DNA of 54,004 nucleotides from the NCBI GenBank assembly GCA_006503475.1, contig RSEH01000294.1, positions 1 to 54,004 on the forward strand, read 5' to 3'. The first letter of the stretch is position 1; each line of letters begins with the position of its first letter. The notes under the pieces were generated by a model. It saw only the letters and a list, made by a program, of their open reading frames with translations. It was not told the DNA's origin and did not search any database. The position numbers and the translations under genes were made by a program. This document shows, in pieces, positions 9,437 through 18,529 of the stretch. The DNA is from Stentor roeselii. Lineage: Eukaryota > Ciliophora > Heterotrichea > Heterotrichida > Stentoridae.

Positions 9437-12190
9437 ATGAGTTTATTCGTCGGGAACATTTCCCCTAACACGTCTAAAAAGTCTTTGATAAGCCTTTTTC
9501 AGCAGTTCGGCAATTGTGAGGTCGAGTTTTACCGCAGGTTCGCCTATATCAAGTTCTTAAAAGATTCAGACGCTAAAAACGCTTTAAGTGAATGGAACGG
9601 GAAAGAATTTGATGGAACAAGGCTAAAAGTCGAGTTTTCTCAAAGGAAACCTGCGGGGTACTTGTCGCCTGAGTCTTCGGGCTCTGAAAAGTTTTCTGGC
9701 GATGAGGAGATGAAGAAGTCACCTTCTAGTGCTGGAGAAGACTCGAGTAGTGAAGAAGAAGTTGTAAGCAATAATGATTTGCTTGTTGTTCCACTTGCTT
9801 TTCAGACTAAAACCCCGCCAAATACCCCGAATCAGGAAATTGTTCAGAATGCGGAAATTAAGGAAGAAGTGTTTTTGAGAAGTACGGGAAAAGGAGGACT
9901 TATGCAGGAAGTCACTGGAAATGATGAAGGAGAAGTTGAGGTTAGGCAGGAAATTGGGAGAAGGGATTTGAAGGATGATCATTTGGAGAAGGAAGTGGTT
10001 TTAGTTGTGCAGGTTGAAGAGAGTTTGGTACAGGATGATATGGAAATTGATCATGGGAATCTTGCGAGTGATACTAAGGATTTAGAAAATAAAGATGAAA
10101 TCTTTATGCAGGTTGACAACCCTTCAAAGCAGGCTGAAGAAGCTGGTAGTGAACACAATGAAGAAATTGAATTCGAAATTGAAGGGAATCTAATAGAGCA
10201 AAGCATCGAGGAAGTAAAACCAAAGACTAATCAAGTCAACATAGTTCAAGATATACTTTCAAAAGATACTTTAATAAAAAGCAACCCTGCAACAAAAAAT
10301 CCAACGACAGTGAATTCAATTCAAGAAAATCTTGCTCTTGAAACTGTGGAAATACCGAATCCCAATAACAAAGATTCAAAAAAAGACCCTCTTACTGTCA
10401 ACCCTTTTACAGTAAGCTCTTCTCCCAAAGAACCACTTTCCACAGGAAACATTTTTCCAGTAAAATCTGGCATCAAAGAAGCACCTGAAACAAAAAATCC
10501 TTCACCATCAAAAACCGAACCAAAAGAAACTCCTTCCAAAGAAACTCCTTCCAAAGAAAACCCAATTCTTAAAAATCCACCATCTCCAAACAACCCTTCA
10601 TCAGAAAAACCTAAAGACCTTCAAGACAATCAACCAAAACCATCTATCACAGAGAATCCTTCTAAAATAAACCCTGTAAAAGAAAAGACTTCTGAAGTCA
10701 ATTCAATTTCAAGTAACTTCTCTAAAGATAAACCTTTAGAAGTAAATCCTACAAAAGTAAGCCCTATCAAAGAAAACCTTTCAAAACCTGTCGTGATTGA
10801 AGAGCAACTGACTCAAGTGAAAAAAAATTCGGGTTCTATAAAAAATGACCAAACTTTCATTACGCCAATAAAACTTCAAGTTACCGACCAAGACAAACAA
10901 CTCAAAAAAACATCTGAAAATAGTCAACTTGCAAAAGAATTAATAAAAAATCAGCTTTTTGACCCTGCATTTGTGGAAAGAGAACTGAAAAAAGTGAATG
11001 AATTGTGCTGTAAAAGTGAAGAAAAAAGTAATTTTGAAGATATTAAAGCTAAAGAAATAGGAATTAAACAAAAACCTTTACAAGAAACTGAGATTAAAAC
11101 GAGTTTAACACCTAAAACTCCTCAAACGAAGGAAAACTTTCAGGAAACTGAACCGAAAGTAAGTCTTACCCCGAAAACTCCTCAACCGAAAGAAATAATG
11201 ACAGAAACTCCTTCAAAATCCTTAGAAAAGAAAAATTCTGAAAAAGAACACCTTAACTTATCTCCATTCGATAAAATGAAAGTTGAAAGACCCTTAGTCC
11301 CTTTTAATGACCCCTTTATCCAGCCAGTCCCAGAGCCAGAAAAAGAAAAACCCAGTATAATTCTTGAAATGGCTAAAAAGTCATCAGAAAAATCGAAAAC
11401 ATCTCGAAAAGTAGTAACAGAAGAACTAAAAGCCGAGATATCTCCAGTGAGAAGAAAAATTAAAATGCCTCGAAAAGAGAGAAAAACAGAAAAATCAAGT
11501 CCAGAAAAAATAACTCCAGAGGTCGAGCAGTCAATTGAAACTCCTAAATCGAAAACTTCCTCAAACCAACAAAAAAAACAACCCTCTGAAGAAAAACCTA
11601 AAACACGAAAATCCTTTGATCTTCCCTCATCCGCAAAAGAAGAACCCAACTCAAAAAAAAACCAAGAAATTCCTCAAAACCGTTCAAGACGTTCAAGAGC
11701 CGACCCTTCGCCAGTCATCTCGAAAGACCTTCACTCAAAAGACCTTCAATCAAAAGACCTTCAATCAAAAGACCTTCAATCAAAAGACCTTCAATCAAAA
11801 GACCTTCAATCAAAAGACCTTCAATCAAAAGACCTTCAATCAAAAGACCTTCAATCAAAAGACCTTCAATCAAAAGACCATCAATCAAAAGACCTTCAAT
11901 CAAAAGACCTTCAACCTCTTCCAAATTTCTTGAAAGTCTTGAAAGCGTCTTCATTGAAACCATCAGAAAAGGTCCTCGCATCACAGAAGATCCCGAGGAA
12001 CTCTTTAAGGTTCATCTACGACATCATTGATGATGAAACTGTTTCAATTGCGGAGACTGCCTTTCGAGTGAAGAAGCTTTGCAAGGAATTTTCGGATTCT
12101 TTGGCGAGTTGTTGTGTTTGTGGAAAAGAAATGAAGCTTAAATCAGCGCTTGTTCATTTGCAGTCTAAGTTTCATATTGAATCTAGTTAG
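9437..12190 (+). CDS. RRM protein with long disordered, repeat-bearing region
   Basis: A 917-residue protein. Residues 1-72 form an RNA recognition motif with RNP2 LFVGNI and RNP1 RRFAYIKF, resembling the first RRM of SR-type splicing factors. Residues about 75-830 are low complexity, rich in Lys, Glu, Pro, Ser and Thr, with degenerate motifs such as TPSKE and SLTPKTPQ. At 762-826 the sequence SKDL(Q/H) repeats 13 times, encoded by a 15-nt minisatellite. Near the C-terminus CCVCGKEMKLKSALVHLQSKFH is a C2H2-like finger with a C-x2-C-x12-H-x5-H spacing. Binding of RNA is expected from the family; target and process are unknown. The stop TAG ends one base before the stop of the convergent gene. 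Confidence 0.85.
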   Translation: MSLFVGNISPNTSKKSLISLFQQFGNCEVEFYRRFAYIKFLKDSDAKNALSEWNGKEFDGTRLKVEFSQRKPAGYLSPESSGSEKFSGDEEMKKSPSSAGEDSSSEEEVVSNNDLLVVPLAFQTKTPPNTPNQEIVQNAEIKEEVFLRSTGKGGLMQEVTGNDEGEVEVRQEIGRRDLKDDHLEKEVVLVVQVEESLVQDDMEIDHGNLASDTKDLENKDEIFMQVDNPSKQAEEAGSEHNEEIEFEIEGNLIEQSIEEVKPKTNQVNIVQDILSKDTLIKSNPATKNPTTVNSIQENLALETVEIPNPNNKDSKKDPLTVNPFTVSSSPKEPLSTGNIFPVKSGIKEAPETKNPSPSKTEPKETPSKETPSKENPILKNPPSPNNPSSEKPKDLQDNQPKPSITENPSKINPVKEKTSEVNSISSNFSKDKPLEVNPTKVSPIKENLSKPVVIEEQLTQVKKNSGSIKNDQTFITPIKLQVTDQDKQLKKTSENSQLAKELIKNQLFDPAFVERELKKVNELCCKSEEKSNFEDIKAKEIGIKQKPLQETEIKTSLTPKTPQTKENFQETEPKVSLTPKTPQPKEIMTETPSKSLEKKNSEKEHLNLSPFDKMKVERPLVPFNDPFIQPVPEPEKEKPSIILEMAKKSSEKSKTSRKVVTEELKAEISPVRRKIKMPRKERKTEKSSPEKITPEVEQSIETPKSKTSSNQQKKQPSEEKPKTRKSFDLPSSAKEEPNSKKNQEIPQNRSRRSRADPSPVISKDLHSKDLQSKDLQSKDLQSKDLQSKDLQSKDLQSKDLQSKDLQSKDLQSKDHQSKDLQSKDLQPLPNFLKVLKASSLKPSEKVLASQKIPRNSLRFIYDIIDDETVSIAETAFRVKKLCKEFSDSLASCCVCGKEMKLKSALVHLQSKFHIESS
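11720..11914 (+). repeat. 15-nt coding minisatellite, 13 units
   Basis: Thirteen head-to-tail copies of a 15-nt unit (tcaaaagaccttcaa in most). The first is tcgaaagaccttcac and the eleventh contains a cat codon. Each unit encodes SKDLQ, with SKDLH and SKDHQ variants. Near-identity at the DNA level, including third positions, points to recent expansion by slippage or unequal exchange. Confidence 0.97.
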
Positions 12191-12191
12191 A

Positions 12192-12662
12192 TTAAATTTC
12201 AAATCCGAACTTTTGAAGCACTTGAATCATGTAGGGACTGTCTAGTTGTTACTCGTTTTCGATGTATTCTAGGATTTTGAAACCTTTTTCTATTGCGTAG
12301 TTTATTCCCAGACTGATAACTGCTTCGGTCGTTTCTTTTTCTCGGTGGCTTGGGAGAGATGCAAGACATACTAATTCGCATCTGTCGTGGTCTAATGGCC
12401 AGATCAAAACTCCACTAACAGTCTCACTTCTCGTAGTAAGGAAAAAAAACCCTTGAGGGTCAAACTTCGAATCTCTCACATATCGATTGATTAAAAGATC
12501 CCTAGTAATACCTGAGAATGTTGTGCTTCTAGATTGGCTATCATGTTTTTTCAACAATTCAAGCCATTTCGTAGGAAGGATACTAGTATCCCCAACCCAG
12601 TTCCAATATTCATAAAGGAAAGGAATTTTGATTTCCAAGAGATTAGTCAAGACTAGATGCAT
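12192..12662 (-). CDS. GNAT-like N-acetyltransferase
   Basis: A two-exon gene of 151 residues. Exon 1 has a GNAT-like core: SGVLIWPLDHDRCELVCLASLPSH, then a helix with GINYAIEKGFKILEYI. The first exon appears to stop soon after, but removal of a 15-nt intron (12238-12252, phase 2) adds the ending DPYMIQVLQKFGFEI, which is the characteristic terminal pattern of GNAT folds (residues lining up with the usual ...LYEKLGFE). That fit strongly supports both the intron and the family. The pyrophosphate-binding Q/RxxGxG/A loop is poorly conserved (LPSHREKE), so activity is uncertain and the substrate is unknown. The stop lies one base from the stop of the RRM gene. Confidence 0.72.
12238..12252 (-). 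other. 15-nt intron of GNAT-like gene
   Basis: Sequence gtaacaactagacag on the coding strand, after GA of a split GAT codon. Retention gives an immediate TAA. Splicing restores the GNAT C-terminal motif. Confidence 0.9.
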
Positions 12663-12882
12663 AATTACTAACTAATATTTTTCCTGAATTCCATGAAAAT
12701 TTAGTCTTTTTAATAAATAGAGAAAAGAATCCAGAGTCAAATACTCTCCCAACCATTAAAAATCATTAAAAACATTAAAAATCATTCAATTCCCAAAAAA
12801 AATCAAATATTCAATCTTTCCCTACCCCAATAACCAAAAATTAAAACAATTCCAATCATTAAATCTCTTTAAACATCAATAA

Positions 12883-14238
12883 ATGGATTCAACACAAACT
12901 CGTGTACGTTCTCTATCCAACAAATCCCGAACAGTTCCGAAAAACCTTCAAATTCTAGCAAAGCACTCAACAAGTCCTTCCTCCCGTCGAAACATTTTGA
13001 AAAATTTTTCAAATCTGATAATAAACCCAGTAAAAAAATCCCAAGACTTCCACCTTCTCTCAGATTCTCACGGGGTGTCCTTCCCCCGGTCCTTCGCAGG
13101 CTCACACAAGACATCAACAGGCACTTCCTTAAAGCTATCTCCAAAATCAACCCTTATAAGCCCGAAGACTCCAAAAGTTTCATTAAGAAAAATCATAAAC
13201 TCTTCATCAACAAAAGCAATAAGCCCCAGAAAAAAACCGAAAATTTTAAGTCAAGTTCCAAGATCTTCACTTTTAATTAAAAAAACACCGAAAGTCCTGA
13301 AGTCTTCAAAGACCGAGCAGGAAAAATTCAGGGTGGAAAAAGTGACTTTTAAGACAAGGACTGGTATGATTAACGGGAAATCGAAAAGTAACAACCAGGA
13401 TGATTATTTCGTTATTAATAACTTCGCTGGATGCAAAAATCAGCTTCTTGCTGGAGTAATGGACGGGCATGGGATCTATGGACATGATGTTTCAAGTTTT
13501 TTAAAGAAACAGCTTCCGATTTGCATTGAAAACAACTTGCCTTATGACGGTATTTCCTAGGTAGTCGTTAATTCAACTGAAAACAACTCAGAAATCACTG
13601 AAAAAATAAAAAAAGCTCTGAACATCGGATTTAATAACACCCAGAAAGTCCTTGTTTCAAAGCGTGTAATTGATGTTAATTTCTCAGGGTCAACAACGAA
13701 CATTGTTTTCATCAGAGATCGACTTTGCATCTGCGCAAATGTCGGAGATTCAAGAGCTGTCATCGGAAGATTCAGTGATATTTGGTATCCTGTCGAATTG
13801 TCAACCGATCATAAGCCGAACCTTCCGAAAGAAGAAGAAAGGATCTTAAATTCAGGAGGACGAGTTGAACCATTTCAAGAAAGAAATGGAGAATTTGTGG
13901 GTCCTCCAAGAGTCTGGCTGCAAAATGAACAACTTCCTGGATTGGCAATGTCCAGGTCTTTTGGGGATTTAGTCGCTGTTCATGTGGGAGTCATTTCAGA
14001 ACCTGAGTTGCAGACTCATAGGTTGACTGATGATGATAAGTTTCTGGTTATTGCTTCCGATGGGGTTTGGGAGTTTATTTCTAGTCATGAATGTGTTAGG
14101 ATTGTTTCTGAGTTTTATGAAAAAAATGATATTGATAAAGGTGCGGAGGAACTGGTTAAAGAAGCTGTTTTTAAGTGGCAGAAAGAGGATAATATTGTTG
14201 ACGATATCACTGTTGTGTTGGTGTTTTTTTCTCGTTAA
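12883..14238 (+). CDS. PP2C-type Ser/Thr protein phosphatase
   Basis: A two-exon gene of 446 residues with a 15-nt intron at 13550-13564. Residues 1 to about 140 are Ser/Lys/Pro-rich and look disordered. The PPM/PP2C catalytic domain follows, with NNQDDYFV, the metal-binding GVMDGHGIYGH, NVGDSRAV, AMSRSFGD, IASDGVWEF and DDITVVLV, all in the family order. PP2C enzymes are Mn/Mg-dependent monomeric phosphatases that often oppose stress kinases. The metal-coordinating Asp residues are present, so the enzyme should be active. The start ATG is in AATAAATGG after a strongly G-poor leader. It is convergent with the AMPK-like kinase; the two stop codons are 4 nt apart, a suggestive but probably coincidental kinase-phosphatase pairing. 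Confidence 0.93.
13550..13564 (+). other. 15-nt intron of PP2C gene
   Basis: Sequence gtatttcctaggtag, phase 1. Without splicing the frame stops at the internal TAG at 13558. With it, PYDVVNST continues into the second half of the phosphatase. Confidence 0.95.
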
Positions 14239-14242
14239 TTAC

Positions 14243-15733
14243 TTAAATATCTCTTTTTATTTTTATTGGCTTCATTAATGGGGTTTCTTTTAGGTCTAGG
14301 GAGTTTTTCATCGATGTTCTCTGGCTTAGGAAAGTGGTATGTCGATAAGGAGTTCCTCTGACCTGCCTTCGAATTCTTCCAAGTTTAAAATTCCCGAAAT
14401 CACGACTAGGAGGTCTCTGAGCCCCTCTAAAGCTAACTAAGTTGCTATCAACAAGTCTCCTAGGCGAGGCATTTCTTTCAACAGTTTGAGAAAGATGCCT
14501 AGAATGTACAACCTTAGGACTAGCAGAGCACTTAGGACTCTTAGTAAACTCGAAAAGCTTTCTAGGTCCCGGTGTAAAAAGTTTATCATGACTAAGCCTA
14601 TAAAGCGGAATCACTTCTTGCGAGAGGTTCAAGTTAAAAGTTTTCAAATTATTTTTAACATGCGATTTTTCCGGTTCTTCACTGATTTTTCCTCCGTCTT
14701 TCACATATTTCTTAAGCAAAAGATAATACCCTGTAGAAATCGCATTATGATTATTCGCTTCAATGCACTTCCTGGCATAGTCGACATCAACACTAAATTC
14801 CTGCAATTTTTTCAGAATATTTTTATCAACTGAGATATTTTGATAGCCCACTAGAATCCCTGGACTAATAGACTGAGTCACTTGATTAAACCATTCATGT
14901 GAACGGATCTGTTCAATTGAATAACGTTCTTCCGGGTTTATTTTTAAAATTTTTTCTATCAAGTCCTTGGCAGGTTCCGAGATGTACTTCGGACTCTGGT
15001 AAACTCCTTTCATAATCTTTTTGTATAACTTTCGGGTGTTAGGGTCTTCAAAAGGCAGGTACCCACAGATCATTGCGAAGAGAATAACTCCTGAAGACCA
15101 GATGTCAACTTTTAACCCGTTGTATTCTTTTCCTGCGATCATTTCAGGAGCTGCGTAACATGGACTTCCACAGGCGGTTTTAAGAAGTTCCTTGTCTTTA
15201 TAGGTGTTGCTAAGGCCGAAGTCGACTATTTTTATTTGGTGGTTGTGGTCGAGGAGAAGGTTTTCAGGTTTTAAGTCACGGTGGACCACGTTTAACTTGT
15301 GGATGTACTCGATTCCTGCCAGTACTTGTTGGAAGATTTTGCAGGCTTCTTGTTCTTTGATCCTTGTTTGTGAGACGATGTAATCGAATAGTTCCCCGCT
15401 GCTTGCGTACTCCATGATTAGATAGAGTTTTGAAGATGTTTCGATGATCTACTTTGAGTTTACTTCGTAAAGTTGGATTATGTTCGGGTGGCGGATTAGC
15501 TTCAAGATGTGAATTTCTCGTGATACTCTCTCGATGTCGGCCACGTCGACTATTCGGTCCTTTTCGAGAATTTTAATGGCGACTTTTTCACCTGTCATGT
15601 TGTGAACACCGAGTTTTACTTTGCCGAAGGTTCCTTCTCCGATTGTCTTGCTTATTGTATAGTCTCCGATGTCTTTTTCTTTTTTAGAAAGCTTTGAGGA
15701 TTGGTTTTCACCTGACCTTTCTAGTGATTACAT
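14243..15733 (-). CDS. AMPK/SNF1-type Ser/Thr protein kinase
   Basis: A three-exon gene of 486 residues. The kinase domain starts at YTISKTIGEGTFGKVKLG, with VAIKIL, HRDLKPEN, DFGLSN, and the activation loop LKTACGSPCYAAPE in which the Thr corresponds to AMPK Thr172, the LKB1-type site. A UBA/autoinhibitory-like helical segment follows (about ILKKLQEFSVDVDYARKCIEANNHNAIS). The C-terminal ~130 residues are basic and Ser-rich, with no recognisable alpha-CTD/KA1 domain, so partners of the usual heterotrimer are uncertain. Introns lie at 15449-15463 and 15717-15731; the latter splits the initiator codon as AT^G. Downstream Met codons lie inside the kinase domain, so the split start is required. 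AMPK-like kinases sense energy state. Confidence 0.92.
15449..15463 (-). other. 15-nt intron 2 of AMPK-like gene
   Basis: Sequence gtaaactcaaagtag, phase 0, with in-frame TAG if retained. Splicing joins QLYE to IIETSSKLYLIMEY, exactly the expected kinase sequence. Confidence 0.96.
15717..15731 (-). other. 15-nt intron splitting the start codon of AMPK-like gene
   Basis: Sequence gtaatcactagaaag. Its first G is also the G of an unspliced ATG, so unspliced RNA reads ATG TAA (start then stop). Splicing joins AT to G and creates ATG TCA GGT (MSGENQSS), opening the kinase frame. Confidence 0.82.
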
Positions 15734-16462
15734 TTTATCAATTTGAATATAGATTGGATTGTTATGAAATATATGGTTTTAGTAGGTGATGATTAATTAA
15801 TGATGAGGGATTTGTTGGAAAAAATCACGGAGGATTTTTAGATTGGGTTTTTTTTTGGATTGTTTTTGGAAGTTGAGAAAGTTTAAAATTTTATTAATGA
15901 TAAATTTTAGTCAATTGATATCAAAGATATTTATAATAAACGATATCTCTAAACAGTACCGAAATTATGTTCAATTCATAATTTGATATATTAAAATACG
16001 AAGTCATCTACCAAATTTTAATCTCAATGTTCTGACTTAAATCATTAATAGAAACCCTAAAGTTTAGACTCATAGAGTACATTGAAGTATATTTAATAAA
16101 TGAAGTTTAATGTCTCAAGTTATTTACTGAGTTAAATAACCCATGATTCGCAAAAATAAATTAAACCCTAAATTATTTAGCAAAGTTTTTCTCAAAACTT
16201 TATTACTTATAATTATTGAATCTAAGGATGTTAATTTGAAGAATTAAAAATATTTTTCGAGATTTAGCCATTTAACTATCCTCTAGATTTTGAATTTATT
16301 TGAACTTTAAAATGAAATAACTAAGTTTAAGTGTCAACTTTTACCTAAATAAAATTGCTTCATAATCTTTCGAATCTTCTGAATCAGCATATCCTTGTTA
16401 TTTTTCATAATCAAACCTAAACTTCACTAAACTTTTTGCTAAAGTGAATAAATAATTCTAAA
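15734..16462. other. Divergent intergenic region
   Basis: 729 bases between the AMPK-like gene and the WD40 gene. AT-rich, no coding frames seen. Presumed promoters for both genes. Confidence 0.55.
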
Positions 16463-18529
16463 ATGAGATGCCGAGATTGCACCAAGGCAGCTCTTTTCAT
16501 TTGCCACTGTTTAAACATTACTCTTTGTGAAGTCCACCTGGGTAAACACTTAAGAAACAAATGTGATCACAAATACGAAAGTTTATTCAGAGATATCGAA
16601 AGGTCTAAAAAGTCAATTCTTGATTTAAAACTCAAAAAGTGGATAAGTTCACTTGAAGCACTGAAGAAAAGTGTATCAAGTCAGACAATCGAAACAATCG
16701 AGATCATTCAAAGCAGAACTGCATCATTGATCAGTAAAATTAACTCTTTTATACAACAATTTGAAGAAATCATTTCAAATTCAAAATTTCTAAAAACTCA
16801 GATGAAAGAAATTGAGTCTTTTTCGAATTCTGAACTTGTAGTCAATGAAATATTACTAAAACCCTTACTGGAAGAGTTTAATAAAAGATTTAGTGAGGAG
16901 ATGTTAGTTTTCATTACTGATCCTATAAAATTCAATCAAATTATATATAATCGGTTTCTGAAAACTCATAATGGAGGGTTTAATTGTCTTGCTATTTCAA
17001 ATGATGGTCAGATACTTGTAACTGGATCAGAGGATACCTCGATAAGGATCTGGGATATGAAGACAAGAACACAAATTTCTTGCTTGACTCAGCATCAATC
17101 AGATATCAGGTGCTTGGTAATATCTCAAGACTGCAACTTTGTGGCATCAGGTTCTTTAGACAGGTCAGTGATTTTATGGGATATTAAAAATAAGTGCTGT
17201 AAAAATGTGTATTATGGACACTCAGGAGCAGTTTATGCTGTGGCTTTCAGTGATGACTCTAGTCTTATTGTCTCTGGAGGAAGTGGAAATGAAATTATTG
17301 TTTGGAATACTTACTCGACACTATGTCTGATGAAAATTATTACAACTAGTATTGTGCGTTGTGGAATTGTTTCAAGTAATATGTTTTATGCGGGAGTTGG
17401 AGGTACTTTAGAAGTTTGGGACATAATTTCTTACAAAAAATCCGTTTCATTAAATGCTCATAGTTCAGCAGTAAAATCAATAGCATTAACCAAAAACAAA
17501 AACCTGACAATTACTTGTTCAAATGATAAGCAAATAAAAATCTGGGAAACCTCTTCAAATTCACTTTACGGAACCCTTTCAGGACATACCCAGGGAGTTA
17601 AATCAGTTGCAGTGACATCAGATGACAAGCACATAATCTCTGGTTCTAGTGACTGCACAATTATAATATGGAGCATCGAGTCCCTCTCCAAACTCCACAA
17701 ATTCACTTTCCACAAAGACGACATCAACACAGTGATAAATTTCAAAGATTTCATAATTTCCGCCTCAAGAGACTCAAGAGTCGGGATCTCAAGACTTTCA
17801 TCAAGACTCCTCGATTCCTTCCTAGTTCTCCAACCATTCAAATTCGGATCTCTGATGATAAAAAACGACATAATCGCCTTTGGAAGTGGAAATAACGTTC
17901 TTATTTGCACTACAGGGAAAAATCGTAATGAATTCGGGTTTCAAGGACATAAAGGACTAGTCCAGGCGACTTGCATTTCAAATGAAATGAAATTTTTAGT
18001 CAGTTCTTCCATCGGCAAGCAAAATAATCTTATTGTTTGGGACTTAAAAAAAAAAGAAATGATTTCAGTCCTTTCAGGTCATGAAGAGTCAGTTTTTTGT
18101 GTTGATATTTCAAGTGATGAACAAAAAGTCGTTTCTGGTGATGCAGATTCAAAAGTGAGATTGTGGAATTTGAGTAGTCTTCAGCAAGAATTTCTTTTTG
18201 AAGGGCACTCTGATCATGTTTATTCTGTTAAATTCACTTTTGATCAGAGATTTGCTTGCTCTGCAGGGGCAGATAAAAGGGTGTTTGTTTGGGATATTCA
18301 GAATAAAAGTGTCTATGCTTGTTTAGAGGGGCATATTGAAATTATTTGGAAAGTTTTAATCACTGGGGATGATAAATTTATTGTTTCTTGTGATAACTTT
18401 CATGGGGTTAGGGTTTGGAACTTGGATGAGAAAAGACTGATGTTTGAGTTTAAGGATCGGAATGAATCTAAAGAATGGATTTCGAGGAATAGTGATTTGG
18501 AATTTGATTTGATGAAGTACTTGGTGTAG
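16463..18529 (+). CDS. B-box / WD40-repeat protein
   Basis: A 688-residue protein. The N-terminus is a B-box-like zinc motif (CRDCTKAALFICHC...LCEVHLGKHLRNKCDH), then a coiled-coil-like segment to about 155. From about 170 to the end there are at least ten WD40 repeats ending in signatures such as IRIWDM, VILWDI, IIVWNT, IKIWET, IIIWSI, LIVWDL, VRLWNL, VFVWDI and VRVWNL, plus weaker blades, enough for two seven-bladed propellers. WD40 proteins are scaffolds for multiprotein complexes; with a B-box and coiled coil this may be a cytoskeletal or ubiquitin-related adaptor. A RING is absent. It is intronless and ends TAG. No specific orthologue is recognised. Confidence 0.88.
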   Translation: MRCRDCTKAALFICHCLNITLCEVHLGKHLRNKCDHKYESLFRDIERSKKSILDLKLKKWISSLEALKKSVSSQTIETIEIIQSRTASLISKINSFIQQFEEIISNSKFLKTQMKEIESFSNSELVVNEILLKPLLEEFNKRFSEEMLVFITDPIKFNQIIYNRFLKTHNGGFNCLAISNDGQILVTGSEDTSIRIWDMKTRTQISCLTQHQSDIRCLVISQDCNFVASGSLDRSVILWDIKNKCCKNVYYGHSGAVYAVAFSDDSSLIVSGGSGNEIIVWNTYSTLCLMKIITTSIVRCGIVSSNMFYAGVGGTLEVWDIISYKKSVSLNAHSSAVKSIALTKNKNLTITCSNDKQIKIWETSSNSLYGTLSGHTQGVKSVAVTSDDKHIISGSSDCTIIIWSIESLSKLHKFTFHKDDINTVINFKDFIISASRDSRVGISRLSSRLLDSFLVLQPFKFGSLMIKNDIIAFGSGNNVLICTTGKNRNEFGFQGHKGLVQATCISNEMKFLVSSSIGKQNNLIVWDLKKKEMISVLSGHEESVFCVDISSDEQKVVSGDADSKVRLWNLSSLQQEFLFEGHSDHVYSVKFTFDQRFACSAGADKRVFVWDIQNKSVYACLEGHIEIIWKVLITGDDKFIVSCDNFHGVRVWNLDEKRLMFEFKDRNESKEWISRNSDLEFDLMKYLV

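Noticed and set aside
11720-11914. CRISPR-like array
   Set aside because: It is a gapless 15-nt tandem repeat inside a coding frame, without spacers, in a eukaryotic genome.
11535-11984. Long alternative frames over the minisatellite on both strands
   Set aside because: They are by-products of the 15-nt repeat lacking stops in several frames; the RRM-C2H2 frame is the real one.
12883-15733. PP2C and AMPK-like kinase as a functional operon-like module
   Set aside because: They are convergent with separate promoters; adjacency is best explained by general compaction.
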